A stretch of DNA of 7,084 nt from Paracoccaceae bacterium (GTDB lineage Bacteria > Pseudomonadota > Alphaproteobacteria > Rhodobacterales > Rhodobacteraceae), in the NCBI GenBank assembly GCA_015485375.1, contig WFTU01000220.1:1-7084 (forward strand), written 5' to 3'. Shown here piece after piece: positions 1 through 5,239 of the stretch. Position 1 is the stretch's first letter; each line of letters begins with the position of its first letter. The notes below the pieces were generated by a model that saw nothing but the letters and a program-made list of their open reading frames with translations, did no database searches and was not told where the DNA came from. Position numbers and translations under genes: made by a program.

Positions 1-1
1 C

Positions 2-988
2 GTCAGTGCCGGATTGCGGTCGGAATGGCTGGCCCTGCTGACCGGCGGCACGGTGCTGCTCTCGGCCACAGTGGCAGGGGCGGCGATTACGCTCGGCGGG
101 GTCGGGTATCTGCTGGAACTCATCGATATTCCACATGCAGCCATGACTACGCTGGTCGTGCTGCTGATGGGTGGCATTGCCATCTGGGGTGTCAAACAGT
201 CGGTTGCCTTTGCAGGGATTTTCACGGTGGCGGAGGTCCTCGGCCTTGTGGTGATTATTGTCGCCGGTTTCTGGAACCAGCCCGATCTGGCACTGCGCCT
301 GCCGGAGGTGGTGCCGGAGTGGCGCGATACAGCCGCGCTCGGGGCGATTTTCACCACCAGCCTGATCGCCTTTTTCGCCTTTATCGGTTTTGACGACGTG
401 GTCAATCTGGTCGAGGAAACCCGCAATCCGGCCAGAACCATGCCTGCCGCGATCTATATCACGCTGGCGATCACCACGGTTCTGTATTTTCTGGTCTCGA
501 TGGTAGCGGTGCTGTCGGTGCCGATCGACGAGCTGGGCGCCTCGGACGCGCCGGTGGGGTTTCTGTATGAACGCCTGACCGGAACCTCGCCGCTGGTGAT
601 TACGCTGATTGCGGTGGTGGCGACGCTCAACGGGATTATCCTGCAGATCATCATGGCCTCGCGCGTGCTTTACGGTCTGGGCGAGAAAGGCTCCCTGCCG
701 AAGATTTTCGCCAGTGTCAGCCCGAAAACCCGCACGCCGCTGTTTTCCACGCTGCTGGTGACCGCGACGATCCTTGTGCTGGCGCTGTTCTTTCCGATCG
801 GCAAGCTGGCCGAGGTGACGACGCAGCTTATTCTGGTGGTATTCACGCTGGTGAACCTGTCGCTGGTCATGCTGAAGCTGCGCCGCGAGCCTTTCCCCGA
901 AGACATCTATACCGTGCGCATCTGGGTGCCGGTGCTGGGCACGGTTACCTGCCTGATCCTGCTGGTCGGGCCGTTTTTCGTCGGGTAA
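2..988 (+). CDS. APC-superfamily amino acid permease, 5' end cut off by the window
   Basis: Inner-membrane secondary transporter, probably for an amino acid or related amine; the substrate cannot be read from the sequence. The frame is open from base 2, so the start lies upstream. The TTG at 14 is an internal codon, not a start. About 328 residues are visible of the roughly 430-450 usual for the family, so the first two or three membrane segments are missing. About nine hydrophobic segments remain, the last ending at the C-terminus. Family marks include FFAFIGFDDVVNLVEETRNP, the conserved membrane segment and following cytoplasmic loop of APC permeases, and SRVLYGLGEKGSLPKIFA followed by RTP, the usual loop before a later helix. 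The TAA stop lies just before the AT-rich spacer. The gene may share no transcript with the next one, which has its own promoter. Family call firm; substrate unknown. Confidence 0.9.
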   Translation, partial: VSAGLRSEWLALLTGGTVLLSATVAGAAITLGGVGYLLELIDIPHAAMTTLVVLLMGGIAIWGVKQSVAFAGIFTVAEVLGLVVIIVAGFWNQPDLALRLPEVVPEWRDTAALGAIFTTSLIAFFAFIGFDDVVNLVEETRNPARTMPAAIYITLAITTVLYFLVSMVAVLSVPIDELGASDAPVGFLYERLTGTSPLVITLIAVVATLNGIILQIIMASRVLYGLGEKGSLPKIFASVSPKTRTPLFSTLLVTATILVLALFFPIGKLAEVTTQLILVVFTLVNLSLVMLKLRREPFPEDIYTVRIWVPVLGTVTCLILLVGPFFVG

Positions 989-989
989 C

Positions 990-1025
990 AAAAATATTAC
1001 ACATTCAATTATTGTAATATGTTTT
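990..1025. promoter_or_regulatory. AT-rich inverted repeat, probable BigR/SqrR-type operator
   Basis: ATATTACA (994-1001) and TGTAATAT (1013-1020) are exact reverse complements separated by 11 bases. The dyad extends to AAAA (990-993) and TTTT (1022-1025) if one G (1021) is skipped. The element is strikingly AT-rich for this genome. It sits just upstream of the persulfide dioxygenase gene, and its right arm overlaps the probable -35 box. Known biology: ArsR-family persulfide sensors BigR and SqrR bind AT-rich palindromes at such operons and leave when their cysteines form a polysulfide link. That this is such a site is inference; no regulator gene is in the window. It could also serve as a weak hairpin ending the permease transcript. 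Confidence 0.6.
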
Positions 1026-1039
1026 CGGCCCCCTATATA
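1012..1039 (+). promoter_or_regulatory. probable sigma-70 promoter of the sulfur operon
   Basis: TTGTAA (1012-1017) as -35 and TATATA (1034-1039) as -10 are 16 bases apart, each matching the consensus at four of six positions. Transcription would begin near 1046, leaving a leader of about 25 bases. The -35 overlaps the right arm of the 994-1020 palindrome, so a bound repressor would block polymerase. A second AT-rich hexamer, TAATAT (1015-1020), could act as an alternative -10, but I see no good -35 for it. Confidence 0.45.
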
Positions 1040-1071
1040 CCCCCCAACAACCTATTCAGAGGAGAGGCCAG

Positions 1072-1935
1072 ATGACGCCCGAAGTAACCGCATTTTTCGA
1101 CGACGCCACCAATACGGTTTCCTATGTCGTCAAAGACCCGAACAGCAACAAGGTCGCGATTGTCGACTCTGTTCTCGATTTCGATTTCGCCTCCGGCCAT
1201 ACGGATACAAAATCCGCCGACGAGGTGATCAAATTCATCAAGGACAACGGTCTGGAAGTCGAATGGATTCTGGAATCCCATGTCCACGCCGACCACCTGT
1301 CCGCTGCCCCCTATATCCAGCAGCAGATCGGCGGCAAAATCGGCATCGGCAGCAACATCACCGTCGTGCAGGACACTTTCGGCAAGGTCTTTAACGAAGG
1401 CACCGAGTTCCAGCGCGACGGCTCGCAGTTCGACAAGCTGTTTGTCGAGGGCGACACCTTCAAGGTCGGTGATCTGGAAGGGCGCGTTCTGCATACGCCG
1501 GGCCACACGCCCGCCTGCCTGACCTATGTAATCGGCGATGCCGCTTTTGTCGGCGACACCATGTTCATGCCCGATTTCGGCACGGCGCGGTGCGACTTCC
1601 CCGGCGGTTCGGCCGAGGATCTGTACAACTCCATCCAGAAAATTCTGGCCCTGCCGGACGAGACCCGCATTTTCGTGGCGCACGACTACAAGGCGCCGGG
1701 ACGTGACGAGTTCGCATGGGAAACCACGGTTGGCGAGCAGAAGGCGAAAAACGTGCATGTGGGTGCCGACAAGACGAAGGACGACTTCATCAAGATGCGC
1801 ACCGAACGCGATGCACAGCTGGGTATGCCGAAGCTGATTATCCCGTCGATCCAGGTCAACATGCGCGCCGGCAAGATGCCGGAGCCGGAAGACAACGGCG
1901 AGGTTTACCTGAAAGTGCCTGTAAACGTCCTTTAA
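1072..1935 (+). CDS. ETHE1/Blh-like persulfide dioxygenase, metallo-beta-lactamase fold
   Basis: Probable cytoplasmic non-haem iron enzyme that oxidises glutathione persulfide to sulfite and glutathione, the step after sulfide oxidation to sulfane sulfur. It has 287 residues and no signal peptide. Visible motifs are HVHADH (His70, His72, Asp74, His75), HTPGH (His145), GDTMF (Asp162) and VAHDY (His204). By comparison with human ETHE1, the iron ligands should be His72, His145 and Asp162. GTARCDFPGGS (about 170-180, with Arg173) and the tail PSIQVNMRAGKMPEPEDNG are typical of the bacterial Blh branch. The ATG at 1072 follows a strong AGAGGAGAGG ribosome site at 1058-1067. The gene is first in a unit with the DUF442 gene 86 bases downstream and the SulP gene. 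In Agrobacterium and Xylella the DUF442 domain is fused in front of this one; here it is separate. Another glyoxalase II-like hydrolase is possible but less likely. Confidence 0.88.
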   Translation: MTPEVTAFFDDATNTVSYVVKDPNSNKVAIVDSVLDFDFASGHTDTKSADEVIKFIKDNGLEVEWILESHVHADHLSAAPYIQQQIGGKIGIGSNITVVQDTFGKVFNEGTEFQRDGSQFDKLFVEGDTFKVGDLEGRVLHTPGHTPACLTYVIGDAAFVGDTMFMPDFGTARCDFPGGSAEDLYNSIQKILALPDETRIFVAHDYKAPGRDEFAWETTVGEQKAKNVHVGADKTKDDFIKMRTERDAQLGMPKLIIPSIQVNMRAGKMPEPEDNGEVYLKVPVNVL

Positions 1936-1964
1936 AATCACAGGCGCAGACTGTAATAGGAAAT

Positions 1965-1996
1965 GGTTCCGGAACGCATTGGAGCGCTCCGGAGCC
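1965..1996 (+). other. intercistronic RNA hairpin with overlapping palindromes
   Basis: GGTTCCGGA (1965-1973) can pair with TCCGGAGCC (1988-1996): nine pairs, one of them G-U, around a 14-base loop. Three perfect 10-bp DNA palindromes lie in the same stretch: 1966-1975, 1981-1990 and 1986-1995. The last two overlap, so more than one fold is possible. No T-run follows, so it is not a standard terminator. Lying 29 bases after the dioxygenase stop and 25 before the next start, it could set mRNA decay or relative expression. That role is inference. Confidence 0.5.
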
Positions 1997-2021
1997 GCAA
2001 CTTCTTATCAGGGGCTATCCC

Positions 2022-2351
2022 ATGCAGATTCACAAAGTCACCGACAATTTTTCGCTTAGCGGGCAAATCTCGCCTGCCGATGTGCCCCTTATCAAGGCCG
2101 CCGGCTTCAAGACGATCATGTGCAACCGGCCCGACGGCGAGTCCTTTGGCCAGCCGACATCCGAGATGATCCGCAAGGTGGCCGAGGAGAACGGGATGAA
2201 GTTTTTCTATGTCCCCATGTCGCACAAGGGCATGGGCATGAACACGCTTGCCGATTTCCGCAAGGTGATCTCCGGTGAAAACGATCCGGTCTTTGCCTAT
2301 TGCCGCTCCGGCAACCGTTGCGGCATGCTCTGGAACGCCGCCCACAGCTAG
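2022..2351 (+). CDS. DUF442 / TIGR01244-type rhodanese-like sulfurtransferase, stand-alone
   Basis: Small cytoplasmic protein of 109 residues from the phosphatase-fold family whose active loop works like a rhodanese. It probably carries a persulfide on Cys94 and passes sulfur between thiols, feeding the neighbouring dioxygenase. The N-terminus (MQIHKVTDNFSLSGQISPAD) is typical of the domain, TIMCNRPDGE (about 31-40) is its conserved strand, and AYCRSGNRCGMLW (92-104) holds the CX4R loop Cys94-Arg99. The open frame runs back to 1716 inside the dioxygenase gene. I chose ATG 2022 because it gives the normal family length and follows AGGGG at 2010-2014. The stop is 15 bases before the SulP start, so the two are probably cotranscribed. 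An odd point is Cys100 just after the loop, where I expect serine, alanine or valine; with Cys94 it could form a redox pair. Domain call firm; substrate inferred. Confidence 0.87.
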   Translation: MQIHKVTDNFSLSGQISPADVPLIKAAGFKTIMCNRPDGESFGQPTSEMIRKVAEENGMKFFYVPMSHKGMGMNTLADFRKVISGENDPVFAYCRSGNRCGMLWNAAHS

Positions 2352-2366
2352 GCAGGAGCCTGCACC

Positions 2367-4115
2367 ATGTTGAAACGCTATTTCCCCATTTTCGAGTGGG
2401 CCGGAACCTATAACCGCGAGACATTGAGCAGCGATCTGGTCGCCGCTATCATTGTGACGATCATGCTGATCCCGCAATCGCTGGCCTATGCCCTGCTGGC
2501 GGGGCTGCCGGCGGAGGTCGGACTCTATGCCTCCATCGCGCCGCTGGTTATCTATGCGGTGTTCGGCACCTCGCGCGCGCTGGCTGTCGGGCCGGTGGCG
2601 GTGGCCTCGCTGATGACGGCGGCGGCTGTGGGAAATCTGGCACAGCAGGGCACGGCGGAATATTATGGCGCGGCGATTGCGCTGGCGCTGATTTCGGGGC
2701 TGATGCTGACGGTTATGGGATTGCTGCGCCTCGGCTTTCTGGCCAATTTCCTGTCGCATCCGGTAATTTCCGGTTTTATCACGGCCTCCGGCATCATCAT
2801 TGCCACAGCGCAGTTGAAGCATATCCTCGGGATCAATGCAGGCGGGCATAACCTTTACGAACTGGTGATCTCGATCTCGGAAAAGATTTCCGAAACCAAT
2901 TTTATCACCCTGACCATCGGGGGTTTCGCGACCGCATTCCTGTTCTGGGTGCGCAAGAACCTGAAACCGCTGCTGCGCAAATGGGGTCTCGGGCCGCGCA
3001 TGGCGGATATTCTGGCCAAGACGGGGCCGGTGCTGGCCGTGGCGGTCACCACGCTGGTGACCTTCGGCTTCGGGCTGGCGGACAAGGGCGTGAAGATTGT
3101 CGGCGAGATCCCGCAGGGCCTGCCGACGCCGCGCATCCCCGCCTTCGATCTGGAACTGTGGAGCGCCATCGCCATCCCTGCCCTGCTGATCGCCATTGTC
3201 GGCTATGTCGAGACGATTTCCGTGGCACAGACCCTTGCCGCAAAACGGCGCCAGCGGATTGATCCGGATCAGGAGCTGATCGCGCTCGGCACCGCCAATA
3301 TCGGCTCCGCCATTTCCGGCGGGTTTCCGGTGACGGGCGGGTTTTCCCGTTCGGTGGTGAATTTCGACGCGGGAGCGCAGACGCCTGCGGCGGGGGCCTA
3401 CACTGCTGTCGGCATCGCGCTGGCAACGCTGTTCCTGACGCCGCTGCTGGAATATCTGCCCAAGGCGACGCTGGCCGCCACGATCATCGTGGCCGTGCTG
3501 TCGCTGATCGACCTTGGCGCGCTGAAACGCACATGGGCCTATTCCAAGGGTGACTTCGCGGCCATGCTGGCGACCATCCTGATCACGCTGGGTTTCGGTG
3601 TGGAGCTGGGAATTTCCGCCGGAGTCGGTCTGTCGATCTTCCTGCATCTCTACCGCACCTCACGGCCCCATTCGGCCATCGTCGGGCAGGTGCCGGGCAC
3701 CGAGCATTTCCGCAACATCAACCGGCACGAGGTCGTGGTAACGCCGGAGATCCTGTCGATCCGTATCGACGAGAGCCTCTATTTCGCCAATGCGCGTTTT
3801 CTGGAGGATCTGATCAACGACGCGGTTGCGGCCGACCCCGCCATCGAACACGTCATCCTGATGTGTCCGGCGGTGAACTTCATCGACGCCTCGGCGCTGG
3901 AAAGTCTGGAGGCAATCAACACCCGCCTGCATGACGCCGGAATCAAGCTGCACCTGACCGAAGTCAAAGGCCCCGTGATGGACCGCCTGAAACGCTCGCA
4001 TTTCCTTGACGAGTTGACGGGGCGGGTGTTCCTGACACAATACGACGCGATCAAGGCGATCAATCCGCATGCAGCCGAAAGGGCGCTGAAGGCCCCGCGC
4101 AACGGGGCCTCCTAG
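2367..4115 (+). CDS. SulP/SLC26-family anion transporter with STAS domain
   Basis: Inner-membrane transporter of sulfate or another small anion. At 582 residues it has normal family length. Residues about 20-430 form the membrane domain; GLYASIAPLVIYAVFGTSR (52-70) followed by AVGPVAVASLM is the SulP signature, and SGGFPVTGGFSRSVVNFDAG (317-336) is the conserved loop of the second half. Residues about 455-565 form a cytoplasmic STAS domain with NFIDASALESL (504-514) at the nucleotide or phosphoacceptor-like loop. ATG 2367 follows AGGAG at 2354-2358, 15 bases after the DUF442 stop, so it looks like the last gene of the sulfur operon. Related sulfide-oxidation operons often carry a TauE/SafE exporter in this place. 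The context suggests handling of sulfate or sulfite made by the dioxygenase, or sulfate uptake; direction and substrate cannot be read. Bicarbonate or other organic anions remain possible. Confidence 0.92.
   Translation: MLKRYFPIFEWAGTYNRETLSSDLVAAIIVTIMLIPQSLAYALLAGLPAEVGLYASIAPLVIYAVFGTSRALAVGPVAVASLMTAAAVGNLAQQGTAEYYGAAIALALISGLMLTVMGLLRLGFLANFLSHPVISGFITASGIIIATAQLKHILGINAGGHNLYELVISISEKISETNFITLTIGGFATAFLFWVRKNLKPLLRKWGLGPRMADILAKTGPVLAVAVTTLVTFGFGLADKGVKIVGEIPQGLPTPRIPAFDLELWSAIAIPALLIAIVGYVETISVAQTLAAKRRQRIDPDQELIALGTANIGSAISGGFPVTGGFSRSVVNFDAGAQTPAAGAYTAVGIALATLFLTPLLEYLPKATLAATIIVAVLSLIDLGALKRTWAYSKGDFAAMLATILITLGFGVELGISAGVGLSIFLHLYRTSRPHSAIVGQVPGTEHFRNINRHEVVVTPEILSIRIDESLYFANARFLEDLINDAVAADPAIEHVILMCPAVNFIDASALESLEAINTRLHDAGIKLHLTEVKGPVMDRLKRSHFLDELTGRVFLTQYDAIKAINPHAAERALKAPRNGAS
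4090..4110 (+). terminator. GC-rich hairpin at the end of the SulP gene, possible terminator
   Basis: AGGCCCCG (4090-4097) pairs perfectly with CGGGGCCT (4103-4110) around a five-base loop. The stem lies inside the last codons of the SulP gene and ends two bases before its TAG stop. It is the strongest simple hairpin between the two convergent genes. What follows (TCCTAGCTGTTTCC region) has no real T-run, and the other strand has none either. So this may be a weak terminator or a 3' mRNA-protecting stem. Confidence 0.4.
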
Positions 4116-4149
4116 CTGTTTCCTCCGATGATGGGGCCGCCGGTCTCGG

Positions 4150-5139
4150 TTAAGCCGGCATCCACGGCGCGGGAATATAGCGATAGGTTTCGCCCGACGT
4201 CTCCACATAGCCGATGCCCGGGAAATCGAGATGCGCGCCGGCAACCGCCATTTTTTCGGCGCTGGCACGCTCCAGTATTGCCCGTCTGGTTTTATTCGCC
4301 AGTTCAACATCCGCGTCAAAGATCACCTTCCAGTCCGGATTGGCAAACTGGAGGGTCAAGAAGTGGATTATGTCGCCCCAGAAAAACAACTGCTCGCCGT
4401 TCGAGCGGATTTCATACCCAGTATGGCCGGGCGTATGGCCCGGAAGCGGCGAGGAGGTAATGCTGGGAAACAGCTCTGTTTCACCTGTAAACATTTGCCG
4501 GTCTTTGTCATATGGCGCGAGCGCAAAGCGTGCGAAATCTATCATGCCCTGAAATTCTTTCGGCGCGGCGTTGCGGATGTCGTCGTTGTGAATGAAATTC
4601 CACTCGGTTTCCGACAACATCAGCGTGGCATTCTTGAAAAACCTGTTGCCGTCCCCGTCCGCCAGCGACGCAACATGGTCGGGGTGCGTATGGGTCAGCA
4701 GAACCGTGGTGATGTCGTCGGGGTCGATACCTGCGGCCCGCATATTCGGGACCAGTTGGCCGAGCGTGGGCGACATGAAGGTTGGCGCCCCTGCACCGAG
4801 CAAAATCATCTCCTTTCCGGTATCCAGAACATAACTGTTCACCGGAACCGGAACCGATTCGCTGGAAAAGCGGCGATAGCTCTGGCTTGTGGATGCCTTC
4901 GCCGCAGCTTCGTCATAGCCGAGGATAATGTTTGTCGGCAATTCAAAGTAGCCATCCAGCAGGGCGGTGACTTTGATATCTCCGACCCGATAGCGATAGT
5001 AGCCCGGAGTGTCGTTATACGCTCCCGTTCCCGCGGTTTGCGAAAATGCCGCCTGCGGGCGCGACAACATCAGTGCCGGCGCAGATAGTAAAGGCGCGGC
5101 CGCAAGGGTTTTGAGGAAGGTTCTTTTGGACGTTTTCAT
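4150..5139 (-). CDS. exported metallo-beta-lactamase-fold hydrolase, methyl parathion hydrolase-like
   Basis: Probable periplasmic dinuclear metal hydrolase of 329 residues; natural substrate unknown (lactone, ester or phosphotriester). Residues 1-34 are a signal peptide with SKRTFLK, a Tat-type motif with Lys-Arg for Arg-Arg. Metal ligands are all present: HTHPDH (His150, His152, Asp154, His155), His239 in LPGHTPGH, Asp256 in WGD and His303 in GAHLDFPG. From memory, the order and wording match methyl parathion hydrolase closely: TPGYYRYRVGDIKVTALLDG near 44-63, PTLGQLVPNMRAAG at 124-137, and HLDFPGIGYV near the C-terminus. Odd: the usual LVDTG strand end is LLGAG (113-117), losing the conserved Asp; Gly115 is GGT, one base from GAT. 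A weak GGAG ribosome site lies 10 bases before the ATG. The gene is divergent from the LysR gene, its likely regulator. Lactonase-type activity is an alternative. Confidence 0.85.
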   Translation of the reverse strand: MKTSKRTFLKTLAAAPLLSAPALMLSRPQAAFSQTAGTGAYNDTPGYYRYRVGDIKVTALLDGYFELPTNIILGYDEAAAKASTSQSYRRFSSESVPVPVNSYVLDTGKEMILLGAGAPTFMSPTLGQLVPNMRAAGIDPDDITTVLLTHTHPDHVASLADGDGNRFFKNATLMLSETEWNFIHNDDIRNAAPKEFQGMIDFARFALAPYDKDRQMFTGETELFPSITSSPLPGHTPGHTGYEIRSNGEQLFFWGDIIHFLTLQFANPDWKVIFDADVELANKTRRAILERASAEKMAVAGAHLDFPGIGYVETSGETYRYIPAPWMPA

Positions 5140-5141
5140 AA

Positions 5142-5175
5142 GACAGGTTCTCCGGTTTGTGAGGAATTACCTGTC
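5142..5175 (-). promoter_or_regulatory. leader hairpin enclosing the ribosome site of the hydrolase gene
   Basis: GACAGGT (5142-5148) and ACCTGTC (5169-5175) are a perfect 7-bp inverted repeat with a 20-base spacer. In the minus-strand transcript the stem ends two bases before the hydrolase ATG, and the GGAG ribosome site (plus positions 5150-5153) lies in the loop beside it. Formation of the stem would occupy the stretch between ribosome site and start and could limit initiation. The repeat is seen; the effect is inference. Confidence 0.4.
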
Positions 5176-5197
5176 ATTTACTCACATAATTCATTAT
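5158..5197. promoter_or_regulatory. nested dyads in the divergent LysR/hydrolase control region
   Basis: TGTGAG (5158-5163) is matched by CTCACA (5181-5186), and GAATTA (5164-5169) by TAATTC (5187-5192). These are two adjacent 6-bp inverted repeats with identical 17-base spacers, shifted by six bases. ATAAT-TC-ATTAT (5186-5197) is a further short palindrome. The whole 5140-5239 spacer is AT-rich. LysR proteins bind dyads of this kind (T-N11-A type) between their own gene and a divergent target, so one or more of these are operator candidates; which one cannot be decided by eye. Confidence 0.45.
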
Positions 5198-5198
5198 A
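5193..5198 (-). promoter_or_regulatory. possible -10 box for the hydrolase gene
   Basis: On the minus strand these bases read TATAAT, an exact consensus -10. No convincing -35 lies 16-18 bases upstream of it, which is common at promoters that need a LysR activator. Transcription would start near 5186, giving a leader of about 46 bases that contains the 5142-5175 hairpin. Confidence 0.35.
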
Positions 5199-5221
5199 TT
5201 AAATCCAAGTATATCGAGCAG

Positions 5222-5235
5222 TATCCATAAGGATA
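5222..5235 (+). promoter_or_regulatory. short inverted repeat covering the LysR ribosome site
   Basis: TATCC (5222-5226) and GGATA (5231-5235) form a 5-bp stem around ATAA. The right arm overlaps the AAGGA ribosome site (5229-5233) placed six bases before the LysR ATG. As RNA the stem is short and weak; as DNA it may instead be an autoregulatory operator half. AGTAT also occurs twice, at 5208-5212 and 5220-5224, about one helical turn apart. Confidence 0.25.
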
Positions 5236-5239
5236 AGCT

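Noticed and set aside
14..16. TTG as start of the permease
   Set aside because: The frame is open upstream to the window edge, and the protein would lack the first membrane segments every APC permease has. It is an internal codon of a truncated gene.
1033..1941. Long minus-strand frame opposite the persulfide dioxygenase gene
   Set aside because: It has no recognisable domain, and the plus strand encodes a clear enzyme with catalytic motifs and a strong ribosome site. Long antisense frames are common in GC-rich genes.
1716..2021. Longer 5' extension of the DUF442 frame into the dioxygenase gene
   Set aside because: The extra 102 residues do not resemble anything and overlap the conserved C-terminus of the dioxygenase. 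ATG 2022 has a ribosome site and gives the normal domain length.
1938..3647. 569-residue minus-strand frame opposite the DUF442 and SulP genes
   Set aside because: The product is Arg/Gln/His/Gly-rich low-complexity sequence with no domain, and it mirrors the codon pattern of a well-supported transporter. Its upstream end lies inside SulP coding sequence with no promoter seen.
4231..5088. 285-residue plus-strand frame opposite the exported hydrolase
   Set aside because: It has no domain. The opposite strand has a signal peptide and a complete set of metal ligands.
4150..5139. The second metallo-beta-lactamase-fold gene as part of the sulfur operon
   Set aside because: It is on the opposite strand, exported, and matches methyl parathion hydrolase rather than ETHE1; it lacks the GTARCDF-type segment of persulfide dioxygenases. 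Being next to the operon is not evidence of a shared role.
5009..5230. Small 73-residue plus-strand frame across the divergent control region
   Set aside because: It runs antisense through the hydrolase signal peptide and into the AT-rich spacer, has no ribosome site that I can see, and its product resembles nothing.
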